This document shows, piece by piece, positions 8,151 to 17,100 of a stretch of 43,068 nt of DNA. The DNA comes from Candidatus Hydrogenedentota bacterium (GTDB lineage Bacteria; Hydrogenedentota; Hydrogenedentia; Hydrogenedentales; CAILVY01). Each line of letters opens with the position of its first letter. Positions within the stretch are counted from its first letter, which is position 1. The DNA is taken from contig CAILVY010000071.1 of assembly GCA_903837785.1 (NCBI GenBank), positions 1 through 43,068 of the forward strand, written 5' to 3'. Position numbers and translations under genes: made by a program. The notes under the pieces are model-generated. The model made no database searches and was not told the DNA's origin. It was given only the letters and a program-made list of their open reading frames with translations.

Positions 8151-8198
8151 TGACTCATAATCACTTGGTCGCAGGTTCGAGTCCTGCAGGGCCCACCA
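8148..8198 (+). pseudogene. 3' half of a CAU-anticodon tRNA (Met/Ile2-type), attachment-site remnant
   Basis: The sequence contains an anticodon arm with loop CTCATAA, a perfect T-arm GCAGG-TTCGAGT-CCTGC (8171-8187), an acceptor 3' strand AGGGCCC, discriminator A and encoded CCA (8196-8198). No D-arm or matching GGGCCCT 5' strand lies upstream, so only the 3' half is present. Such fragments mark the distal end (attR) of elements that integrate into tRNA 3' ends, which would place the element on its left side, that is, over the radical SAM cluster. No full copy is in the window. Confidence 0.6.
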
Positions 8199-8575
8199 AA
8201 ATATCTCCTCAGCGCTGATCGCATTTCGGCACGGACACCTTCGCCGCAACGCGGCGAGCGCCCCTCCAGACGATCCCCTTCCTGTCCGTTTTGCGGTGCT
8301 TTGGTCATTCCTGGATTTTGCCGGGTGAGGTGAAGAGCCGTCTGTTGTTTTCACGTTTTCAGGTGTATCCAGAGAATACTGCTGTACTGGGCTTTTACTG
8401 CAAAGCGTGTTGTTGTGTTTCGGACCGGGCGCTACGCCTCGGACTCAGTTGTTCGGGAAAAACGCAGCAGAGGGAGAGACTACTTCATGGTCTACGGCTT
8501 CTTGGGCAGCCCCTCAAACGTTGCGGTAGATTGGCCCTCCTGCCCGACTCCTCAGTTGGACGCTTTTGCGCCGGC
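8199..8575. other. Intergenic, no gene supported
   Basis: Open frames on both strands here are short or only antisense readings of the tRNA fragment. No domain, ribosome-binding site or RNA element was recognised apart from the promoter that follows. Confidence 0.4.
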
Positions 8576-8605
8576 TTGCATGCGGGCTCAAAAACTGACT
8601 ATACT
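8576..8605 (+). promoter_or_regulatory. Promoter of the PKD/FGE lipoprotein gene
   Basis: TTGCAT (8576-8581), 18 nt, TATACT (8600-8605). Transcription would start near 8612, leaving a 20-nt leader before the ATG at 8632 that includes GGAG. Confidence 0.5.
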
Positions 8606-8631
8606 GCGAAAAACAAATGGAGAAAAGACTG

Positions 8632-9705
8632 ATGAAGCCGTTCTTAAGCGTTTGCCTTGTGTCGTCCGCCGCGTGCATCGCGCTCTTGCTTTCAGGTTGT
8701 CCGACAACGGCGGCGGGACCGCAGGCAGACTTCACTGCGGATGTTATATCGGGTGCCGCGCCGCTTGGCGTTCAATTCACGGACCTTTCTAACCCCGGCG
8801 TCTCGGCGATTACGCAGTGGGAATGGCTGTTCGGCGACGGTGAAAGCAGCACGCAACAGCACCCCGCGCATACCTATGTGGCGGCTGGAACCTATAACGT
8901 TTCCTTGAAGGTCACCAACGCCGGGGGCAACGACACCGCACTGAAATTGAACTACATCACCGCGGCTTCCGGGGGTGAAGGCGAAGGTGAAGGCGAAACG
9001 GAAACCATCCTGCTTCCCGGCAACGTACCCTTGACGATGACGCGGATTCCCGCGGGGCCGTTTCTGATGGGCAGGTATGCGGGCGAACAGGCGGGTGTTG
9101 CCAATGAGGACCCTCAACACGCGGTAACGGTGCCGGAATTCTGGATCGGCAAGTATGAGGTGACCCAGGCGCAGTGGCAGGCGGTGGCGGGAATCAATCC
9201 GTCCCATTTTGGCGGCGACAACAGGCCCGTGGACAGTGTCACCTGGGATGACATCACGAATACGTTCCTGCCCGCGTTGAATGACGCGACGGGGCGCACC
9301 TTCCGGCTGCCCTCGGAGGCGGAGTGGGAATATGCCTGCCGGGCGGGGACAACGACGCGCTTTTACTGGGGCGACGACCCGAGCTACAGCCTGCTTGATC
9401 AGTACGCCTGGTATTCCGTCAACAGCACGGCGCAGACCCATGACGTGGGCGGCAAGCTGCCGAACGCATGGGGATTGTACGATATGACCGGGAACGTCTG
9501 GGAGTGGGTGCAGGACTGGTATCATCCGGACTACACGGGTGCGCCCGGTGACGGAAGCGCCTGGGGGTTGGGCACGGTTTCAAACCACGTGTTGCGCGGT
9601 GCCTGCTGGAGCAACAGCGACACCCTCTGCCGGTCCGCCAGCCGCACTGACTATTTCCCCGGCAGCTCGAACTATTACTTTGGCTTCCGCCTCGTTCATA
9701 ACTGA
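8632..9705 (+). CDS. Lipoprotein with PKD domain and FGE/SUMF1-like domain
   Basis: 357 residues from the ATG at 8632, which has GGAG 9 nt upstream; an ATG at 8617 is in frame but would lie about 5 nt from the predicted transcript start. A lipobox LLSGC puts the lipidated Cys at 23. Residues about 30-110 are a PKD domain (WLFGDGESSTQQHPAHTY). A short Gly-Glu linker follows, and about 125-357 are a formylglycine-generating-enzyme/sulfatase-modifying-factor domain (FWIGKYEVTQAQW, FRLPSEAEWEYACRAG, YDMTGNVWEW, CRSASR, GFRLV). In secreted bacterial relatives this fold often serves as a binding scaffold rather than making formylglycine. It has the same plan as the larger protein at 14108-17533, sharing ETILLPG at the linker/FGE junction. 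Confidence 0.88.
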   Translation: MKPFLSVCLVSSAACIALLLSGCPTTAAGPQADFTADVISGAAPLGVQFTDLSNPGVSAITQWEWLFGDGESSTQQHPAHTYVAAGTYNVSLKVTNAGGNDTALKLNYITAASGGEGEGEGETETILLPGNVPLTMTRIPAGPFLMGRYAGEQAGVANEDPQHAVTVPEFWIGKYEVTQAQWQAVAGINPSHFGGDNRPVDSVTWDDITNTFLPALNDATGRTFRLPSEAEWEYACRAGTTTRFYWGDDPSYSLLDQYAWYSVNSTAQTHDVGGKLPNAWGLYDMTGNVWEWVQDWYHPDYTGAPGDGSAWGLGTVSNHVLRGACWSNSDTLCRSASRTDYFPGSSNYYFGFRLVHN

Positions 9706-10247
9706 GCCCCGGCTCATGTGATCTTCCGTTTGACCGCGCGGCCCAAGATACCGCAATCGCCCGGCGCCGTCCTGATACAGAACCTGCCGCATCGGTTCCT
9801 TCATATGCCGCCTATCAGGCCTTTGGTGGAGGTCCGAGCACCACGGAAGGGTTTGGCCTGTGCGGAGGTTTCGGGTTGGCGGAGAAGGCCACCAGGATTC
9901 GCGCTATCACCAGGGATCACAGGAGGACGTGCAGAATCTTCATGCCGCCCAGCAGCACTGGCACGCGAATCACGGTATCCGAACCGGCCGAAGTGCACCC
10001 GGTCGCATCGTCGGATTCCAAGTCGATCATCCGCGTGACCGGGAACGGTGAATCCGTCATGCACACCGTGGTATCCGGTGCGGCAACCTCATGACTGATC
10101 ATGAAGAGAAAGGCTTCTTTGGCACTCGCCCTGCGCTCCCGCACCATTGGACGGCCCGCACCGCTTTCCGTCAGAATGTCTTATGGCGACGTATCCGGGC
10201 CGCACGTCCGGCTCGGGACAATCTGAACCTTGACAAGGGGTGAGTTC
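9706..10247. other. Intergenic, no gene supported
   Basis: About 540 nt. A small TGAGCC-CC-GGCTCA inverted repeat sits at 9703-9716 over the stop codon but lacks a T-tract. Short open frames exist on both strands around 9880-10150 (about 75 residues each) without a ribosome-binding site or recognisable domain; they could be decayed coding sequence. The last ~20 nt hold the AAGGGG ribosome-binding site of the next gene. Confidence 0.35.
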
Positions 10248-11924
10248 ATGAAACGGAATTCCCTGTTGCTGCTCGTTGCGATGGCGATCGCGGCCCTGCC
10301 GGGTACCGCAGGACAGGTGAGTCTCGAATCGCTGCTGCGTGAAATGGCCGACCGGGGCCGTGTGGCCACATTGCCCGACCCGGACTATCGCTCCCTGCAG
10401 GCCAGCAGCTACAACCGGGCATCCGTACCGCCCCGCGGCTCCGAGGGCTGGTTTGCCGACAGTGACGGCGTCGGGTTCATCCGCGAGGAAAAGAACGGCG
10501 GCCGCAGGGAGTGGGTCATCATGGAGCATGACGGCCCGGGCTGTCTCAGCAGGTTCTGGACTCCCTACTTTTATTACGATCTCAACGACCATCGCGGCCC
10601 CCGGCTGCGTGTGTACCTCGACGGGGCGGATGACCCTGTCATCAACGCCGGTTTCATCGAACTGCTGACGCGCGGCGAGTACGACGGCGCCCCCTCCAGC
10701 GAAAATGACTTCTCGGTCCCGGGCCCCTTCGCCCGGTACACCGCGCGGGCGGGCGACCTCTATCTGCCCATCCCCTTCGCCAGGAGCTGCAAAATCACAC
10801 TGGACAAGAAGCCCTTCTACAACATTGTCAATTACCGCGCCTATCCCCCCGGCACGTCCGTGGACACCTTCACCCCAAAGGCCTATGCCGACGCGCAGCC
10901 GCTTCTCAAAGAGACAGGCGCCATCCTTGAAACCGCACCGGAACAGGACGGAGGCACGGTCTTGACGATGGATCGGACAATTGCGCCGGGCTCGCGGGAG
11001 ACGCTCGGCCTGCCCGACGGCAGCCACGCCGTACGCCACCTGGAACTGCGCCTGGGTCCCGAATCGTATGTGCAGCGGCTGCGATCCACCGTGCTGCGGA
11101 TGGCCTGCGACGGCGAGGAAACCGTTTGGACGCCCGCGGGGGACTTCTTCTGCAGCGGCGACGGCCTGAACGCGTTTCACACCTGGGAGCGCAGTGTGAG
11201 CGCCGATGGCGCCATGGCCTGCCGCTGGGTCATGCCCTACCGGGACAGCGCCGGAATCACGCTGGAGAATCTCGGGCCCGATCCGGTGCACGCGGCCCTG
11301 CGGGTGCGCGTGATGGAGGAACCCTGGGACGCGGCCCGCTCCATGCACTTCCACGCGCACTGGCGCACCGATGAACCCGTGCCGGGCACCCCCTTTCAGG
11401 ACTGGAACTTCGTGGACATCCGGGGGCGCGGCGTGTATGTGGGAGACGCGTGGACGGTGCTCTGTCCCGACAAAGGCTGGTGGGGCGAGGGGGACGAGAA
11501 GATCTACATAGACCGGGATTACGACAACCGGAAATTCCCCAGCCACTTCGGCACCGGCTCGGAAGATTATTACGGATGGGCCGGCGGCGTCGTTCCCACC
11601 GGGGCCGACGTATTCTCCACCCCGTTCCTGTCCAATGTCCGCATCGGCAATCCGGCCAACCCGCGGGGCTACAATATCTGCACCCGCACCCGCGTGCTCG
11701 ACGCCATTCCCTTCGCCAACCGCCTGCGTTTCGACATGGAGGCGTCCTTCGGCGTGGACATCCGCAACCCGTGGAACTTGCTCCACTACGCGGTGGTCAC
11801 CTACTGGTACGCCCGGCCCGGCGCCGTACACAACCGCCCGCCCCAGCCCGACTGGGCCGCCAAACCGGCCATGACCGTCGAGGAACTGGACGCCCGCGAA
11901 CAGGCACTCCGCCCCGGAAAGTAG
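10248..11924 (+). CDS. Secreted glycoside hydrolase family 172 (DUF2961) protein
   Basis: 558 residues from the ATG at 10248 (AAGGGGTGAG upstream; a TTG 18 nt earlier is less likely). An N-terminal signal peptide MKRNSLLLLVAMAIAALPG is evident. The remainder matches the DUF2961/GH172 family: WVIMEHDGPGCLSRFWTP near the N-terminus, GEGDEKIYID (E414/E417) and FPSHFGTGSEDYYGW (E439). The two carboxylates about 22 residues apart fit the Glu pair used by characterised GH172 enzymes, which act on fructofuranosides or arabinofuranosides; the substrate here is unknown. It is exported, and no transport or regulatory gene is adjacent. It stands alone between a lipoprotein gene and a tRNA gene. A 614-residue antisense open frame is a GC-bias shadow. 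Confidence 0.88.
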   Translation: MKRNSLLLLVAMAIAALPGTAGQVSLESLLREMADRGRVATLPDPDYRSLQASSYNRASVPPRGSEGWFADSDGVGFIREEKNGGRREWVIMEHDGPGCLSRFWTPYFYYDLNDHRGPRLRVYLDGADDPVINAGFIELLTRGEYDGAPSSENDFSVPGPFARYTARAGDLYLPIPFARSCKITLDKKPFYNIVNYRAYPPGTSVDTFTPKAYADAQPLLKETGAILETAPEQDGGTVLTMDRTIAPGSRETLGLPDGSHAVRHLELRLGPESYVQRLRSTVLRMACDGEETVWTPAGDFFCSGDGLNAFHTWERSVSADGAMACRWVMPYRDSAGITLENLGPDPVHAALRVRVMEEPWDAARSMHFHAHWRTDEPVPGTPFQDWNFVDIRGRGVYVGDAWTVLCPDKGWWGEGDEKIYIDRDYDNRKFPSHFGTGSEDYYGWAGGVVPTGADVFSTPFLSNVRIGNPANPRGYNICTRTRVLDAIPFANRLRFDMEASFGVDIRNPWNLLHYAVVTYWYARPGAVHNRPPQPDWAAKPAMTVEELDAREQALRPGK

Positions 11925-12129
11925 GCGCGGCACCCCGCGCCTGTTGGCCGCTGCGATGACATCATCTCAGCATAGGGTTTCCGGGGTTCTCCCGCCGCTA
12001 TTGGGGCTTCTGCACTCCGCGAGCAGAATTCCCCTGAGTTACTTGAACCTCGCCGGCATGGCGCGAGCGAGACGGCCCCCCGCTGGCAATCCGGTTCCCG
12101 CTGCAAATTCGCACTCCGCGCCCGTTCTT

Positions 12130-12138
12130 TGCTAAGAT
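12130..12138 (+). promoter_or_regulatory. Extended -10 element of tRNA-Ser
   Basis: TGCTAAGAT ends 15 nt before the tRNA 5' end. The identical nonamer occurs before rpsF (38808-38816), supporting its use as an extended -10 (TGn + TAAGAT). No good -35 is visible here. Confidence 0.45.
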
Positions 12139-12153
12139 CCCCCGATTCCGCGC

Positions 12154-12244
<91 letters not shown>

Positions 12245-12469
12245 TACTCTGCCCCCTTTGGCGAACCTCCGCCACCCACCCTCGCCCCCAACTCCAGCGC
12301 ACCCGAGAAGTACGAGGCCGCGCCTGCACTCCGGGCCGCCGACCCCGCGAGGCGGCCCCGCGCGCCCTTCCCCGCCCGCCGCTTCGAGAACCCCCTCCGC
12401 GCCTCATCGAGCCGTTGGACCGTCAGAGGACCGCAGAGTCCGCCGCGCGTCCACGCAGGCATGGCCGGA

Positions 12470-12657
12470 TATTCGGTGAACGACCTGCGGCAGGTCGGAC
12501 ACTTCCAGCGCGTCACGCTTGCTAGAGTTGGAGAGACAAGGCACTGCTCGACGCCGTGTGGCTTCCTCAGGCGCGTTCCATCGCGCAGGAAGCGCGGGGG
12601 AGTCGCGCCGCAGTAGGGACACGCAGCGCCGTCCGTCCATCTGTCGCCGTTGGCCAT
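12470..12657 (-). pseudogene. Zinc-ribbon ORF fragment, copy 1
   Basis: Minus-strand reading from the ATG at 12657 gives MANGDRWTDGAACPYCG, a ~35-residue spacer, then RWKCPTCRRSFTEYPAM. This is a two-CxxC zinc ribbon like those at the N-terminus of some transposases and DNA-binding proteins. Beyond about 12470 the frame stays open to 12244 but turns into low-complexity Arg/Gly-rich sequence, so the rest of the gene seems lost. A decayed relative lies at 13765-13893. Confidence 0.4.
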
Positions 12658-12833
12658 GCGCCCATGATTCGCTCTCCGGTGATTTTGCTTCGCGCGTCAA
12701 GGAAAGGACTTTCGCTGCCACATCCGTCATCTTCAGAATCCGAAGCGAGTGCAAACACTAGAGCGAATCGCGCGAACGCCGACAATTCCCCAACACGGAG
12801 GCCGTGCTCTCAGAAACACCGTGCCCCCCCCGG

Positions 12834-13655
12834 CTAGCGAGTGGGGAATCCCTGTAGAAGGCCGAGCTTGTCCAGGTGCTTCATCATCAGCGCTGCCTCT
12901 TCAGGATCCTTTGCGCAGCAACTCTCGTCGTCCGTGAAGATATAGTCATCGAGATGCCAGTTCTCGCCGTCGGCCCGGTCAATCAGTTCCCCACAGAGGA
13001 GTTCTCCATCGCAGAATTGCTGAATGTCACGCGTCTTGGCATTGATGCACGTTGGGTGCGCACCGAACTGCCACGCGATCCAACACAATGCTTTCAATTC
13101 GAGACGAGACGGCGGGTGCGACCAGTTCCAACGGTCGGCGAACACGTAGTCACGACAGATGGTTATGTCGTCAAAGGTGATGACCTCTCCCCGGAGAAAT
13201 GTCAGCATGGTGTCCGAGTTCCGCCCTTTGTCGAGGCGGTTGTCGCTCCCCTTGACCACGTAGAAGCTGAGATTCTCGTGGGAAGCTCTCAGACGCTGAA
13301 GCAACTCAACCGCCGCCCCCAGATTCTTGTAGCAGAAATGCAGAGGGTAGGCGCGCGACCCCGTCCCGTCCAGCCAGCCGCGCTCTACCCCGAACAAATC
13401 ACAGGCGTGGGACAGGAGGCGTTCATCGAGCCTGCCCAAGAGCCTTTCATCGCTTATGAAGTCTGCGGGAGCCGCGTTATACTCGGCGGGAAATACGCGG
13501 CTAATCTGGTGTGCCTGGATGTGCTGCGCCGCGAAGAGCCTGAGAAAGCACTCACAGAGTTCCCGCCCCGGCGCTTGTGCCTTCGAGCGTGCACGCCACT
13601 TCATGAACGCGACAGTGAGGTTGAGGAGGTCTTTGACGGGCTGGTACAAGACCAT
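12834..13655 (-). CDS. Unknown protein with HTH-like N-terminal part
   Basis: 273 residues; ATG at 13655 with GGAG 7 nt upstream. I do not recognise the family. Residues about 45-105 include ISDERLLGRLDERLLSHACD and LFGVERGWLDGTG, resembling the end of a Cro/C1-type helix-turn-helix plus its usual 'FGVs..WL.G' tail. The C-terminal two thirds are soluble alpha/beta with an acidic end (DDYIFTDDESCCAKDPEE). There is no signal peptide or membrane segment. It lies inside the tRNA-bounded island, flanked on both sides by related zinc-ribbon relics on the same strand, so it is likely accessory DNA. It may be a regulator. Confidence 0.6.
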   Translation of the reverse strand: MVLYQPVKDLLNLTVAFMKWRARSKAQAPGRELCECFLRLFAAQHIQAHQISRVFPAEYNAAPADFISDERLLGRLDERLLSHACDLFGVERGWLDGTGSRAYPLHFCYKNLGAAVELLQRLRASHENLSFYVVKGSDNRLDKGRNSDTMLTFLRGEVITFDDITICRDYVFADRWNWSHPPSRLELKALCWIAWQFGAHPTCINAKTRDIQQFCDGELLCGELIDRADGENWHLDDYIFTDDESCCAKDPEEAALMMKHLDKLGLLQGFPTR

Positions 13656-13764
13656 GGCGGCGCTCCATGCAGTCCGAGAGAACCACTCCCTTCGGGTAGC
13701 GGCAGTCTACCAGATAGCCACGGCTGCCACACACCCGGAGCACAACTGAGATATGACCCCGCAG

Positions 13765-13893
13765 GGTTTGCCGGGCAGGACTGACGCCGGGCGGTCAGTG
13801 AACGACCCCCTGCACGACGGGCACTTCCAGCGCGCGGGTCGCGCTGCAGTGAGGACATGCAGCGCCGTCCGTCCGTCTGTCGCCGTTGGCCAT
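13765..13893 (-). pseudogene. Zinc-ribbon ORF fragment, copy 2, internally deleted
   Basis: From an ATG at 13893 the minus strand reads MANGDRRTDGAACPHCSAT, matching copy 1 at 12657. The sequence then jumps, after a deletion of roughly 97 nt relative to copy 1, to a different frame reading RWKCPSCRGSFTDRPA. The frame break makes it a pseudogene. The nucleotide match between the copies extends upstream over the start codon (GGCCATGCGCCCATGATT). Confidence 0.45.
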
Positions 13894-14011
13894 GCGCCCA
13901 TGATTTGCTTGCCCGCGATTTCTACTGGTATGCCGTGGGAAATCCATCACTCTTCCCGCACGAGTGTCCAAAACTTTAAGTCTCTCCCGTTGAAAATGCC
14001 GTTGAATGTAT

Positions 14012-14040
14012 TTGACTTTCCGTCCTTTCCCCAATACGCT
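14012..14040 (+). promoter_or_regulatory. Possible promoter of the PKD/hydrolase/FGE lipoprotein gene
   Basis: TTGACT, 17 nt, TACGCT, ending 67 nt before the start codon. The -35 box is good and the -10 weak. Confidence 0.3.
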
Positions 14041-14107
14041 TGCGAGGGGACAATCCCAGCATTCCTGTGCTTAGAGGATACTTCAAGGCGAATTGGAGGG
14101 AGAGTCT

Positions 14108-17100
14108 ATGGGGTCAATCAAATATGCTCACGGCGCTGCCTTGATTGGGGTATTTGTTGTTGCGCTGGCGATAGGTGGCTGCACTCCCCCATCGACGGGG
14201 CCGCAGGCGAATTTCAGCGCGTCCGTGACATCGGGGGCTGCGCCGTTGACTGTTCAGTTTACGGATCAGTCGGTGCCGGGCACATCGCCGATCACGTCGT
14301 GGTCGTGGCTTTTCGGGGATGGCGCGACCAGCACCCAACAGAATCCGTCGCACACCTATACGGCGGAGGGTACATACAACGTATCGCTCACGGTGGCGAC
14401 GGCCAACGGCGAGGACATGGCGTTGAAACCAAACTTTATCACAATCGAAGGAGAGGGTGAGCAGAACGTTCAGGTGGCATTCTCTGCGGACCACACTAAC
14501 GGCGTTGCGCCGTTGACCGTGCAATTCACCGACCTTTCCGTTTTGACTGACCCAAGTATTACTTCCTGGCAATGGGGGTTCGGGGACGGCGCGTCGGGCA
14601 CAGGTCAGAACCCGGTACACCAATACTTGAACCCGGGCCAATTCACGGTGACGCTGCACGTGGCAGGAATATTGGGCGGAGGTATGGCATCACTCCCAGC
14701 GTTCATCATCGTGGATGCTGGCCAGCAAGTTACCATAGGCGGCGCGGGCGGTGCCGTTACCACTGCAAATGGGGGTGGCATCCAGGTACCCCCTTCCGTT
14801 CTCGCGGAAGATGTGGTATTCCGCGTGGCGGAGACGAGTGATGCAGCGGTTTGGGCCACGCTGGCCAGCGAAGTCCCAATCAACGGCGCGCTGACGGTGG
14901 ACGGCGAGAGTTCAAGTAAGAATGCGGCACAGCCCCCCAAGAGCGCCACGTTCTCCATGCAAGTCCACGTGCCTATCACGGCCCCCTTGCCAGGCGGAAC
15001 GCCGCTCGATGTCTACCGCAAGGGCGATGTTCTCGGCCAATGGGTTATTCTGGACACCCCGGCCCTGGTAGACACGGGCGGGCTGACGGCAACATTCCAA
15101 GCGGACCAGCCGGGCACCTACATAGTGCGTCAAAACGATGGGTATTCGGCGCCTACGATAAATCTCGACGACCTCAATGCTCTTGGCAAGAGCGATTTGG
15201 CTCCGCCCGCGCAGCCGCAACTTCGCAAGATTGCCGGGAGCGGCCCGGTACCAATCGTGCTGATTCATGGTGCAGGTAGCTACAAGAAAGCCACCTATGC
15301 CCGGTGGGACAATTTCGTCGCATGGGCACAGTCGAACTTGGATCTTCAGAACAGATATCAACTGTGGTGGTTCCTGCACGACAGCGATGGCCACCCGGTG
15401 GGGTTCGACATTAACGCCTCCTACAACGGCAAGAAGAGCAATGCCCGCGAACTGGCGGAGGAAATCCAGCGCCAGCGCGCTGCCGGACTCTTCCCAGGAG
15501 CCGATACCAGCCAGTTCATCATTCTGGCGCATAGCCGGGGCGGGCTGGTAGCGAGGGCTTTCATGGAGAAGTCACCGGGCGGGGGCGATCAGGTTCTTAC
15601 GGCCCTTACGTTGGCGTCCCCCCACCACGGTTCGCCCCAAGCTGTCCCCGATTGGACGTATTATACCATCAAAACGAACTACAGTCTGCCGATCTCCGTC
15701 CTTGGAGTGGAGGTACTGAACCCTGGCCAGGACATCATGGCTGCGCTCAGCAGGTTATTTGACTGGCGGCAACCGGGGAATGCGGACCTGGCCTGGGATA
15801 ACTTCGACGGAACCAGCCCCGGCGTTCTTGGAATTCCGTATCACTCATTCCACCTTAGCACCATTTTCGCTGGTGTCCTGCAACTGGATCATGTCTTGAG
15901 CTCAAATGATGCCGGCTGGCCCTACACCTCAGCCGAGGACGGCGACCCTCACCTGCCGTCAGGATATACCCGGACCTCTGGAAACACCCTATGGGACCTC
16001 TCCGAAGGTACATCGGCCTATACGCACAAACTTCTGCTTTACGGCGGATATGCGCCTTCATTCTGGCAGGGGTGGAATCCGATTACCGAGAATGAGGGAT
16101 TGGCCCTTCTCAGCAGAGTAATGCAGAATTACGAAAGCTTGGGCAAGGACGTCTCCAATTTTGCCGCGAACGACGGAATGGTACCGCTTCAAAGCGCGCT
16201 CTTTCTTGAACCCTCCAGCGATGAGCCCCTCTATGCCACGGTGGCCCATTGGTGGGGTGGGATGTCTGTGAAGAGCCCCCTTGAATTCACCGGGGTTGAT
16301 GCCCGTCTTCGTGTGCCGTCCAACCATGTTCGTTACAGGGAGTTCGAGGGTTACACCCATCTCGACATGGTCGCGGGCAGGAGCAACGACAGCACTCTCT
16401 TCGACCTCATCAAACAGGACTTGGATGCGAGCATTGCTTCCCGGCCCACCGCTTCGCTGCATATCGCCAGCATCAGTGGAAGCACAGTGAGTATCAGTGC
16501 TACCGGCAGTCAGGATAATGCGACGGGGCTCTGGCCCGCCTCGGCAACCCTGCAGTATCGTGTCTTGTGGGGGGATGGCGCTACCCGCGACTGGAGCGGC
16601 GCACCAACCGGAAGCCACACCTATGCACAGACGGGCACATACGCGATAGCTCTTCAAGTGCGCGACACAGACGGAATGATGGGCGTGACTAGACAACAGG
16701 TCCTCATTACGGGTGGCGAGGGGGAAGGGGAAGGTGAGGGCGAGGGTGAAGGCGAAGGTGAAGGTGAGGGAAATCACAATCCCGGCGACACGGAGACCAT
16801 CCTTCTCCCTGGTGATGTTTCACTGGAGATGGCCTGGTGCCCGGCAGGAAGGTTCATGATGGGTAGCCCGGACACTGAACAGGACCGAGGTGCGGATGAA
16901 GGCCCGCAGCATCAAGTGACGTTAGCGCACGGGTTCTGGATAGGCAGGAATGAGCTCACAAAGGCGCAATGGAAGGCGGTGATGGCGACTGAGCCATGGG
17001 AAGACTTGTACTGGCTCGGCGACTATACTCGTGATCCAAATAGTCCGGCAGTAAACATTGAGTGGAGCGATGCTCAAGTGTTCATCAACGCACTAAACTT

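Noticed and set aside
8145..8354. Small minus-strand ORF ending in DSNLRPSDYESH
   Set aside because: This is the well-known false protein produced by translating the antisense of a tRNA T-arm.
9917..10147. 76-residue minus-strand frame between lipoprotein and GH172 genes
   Set aside because: No ribosome-binding site or domain, and overlapping plus-strand frames are equally plausible.
10089..11933. 614-residue open frame antisense to the GH172 gene
   Set aside because: Third-codon GC bias of the real gene keeps the opposite strand open. The reading is rich in Gly/Val/His/Arg without domains, while the plus strand has signal peptide and family motifs.
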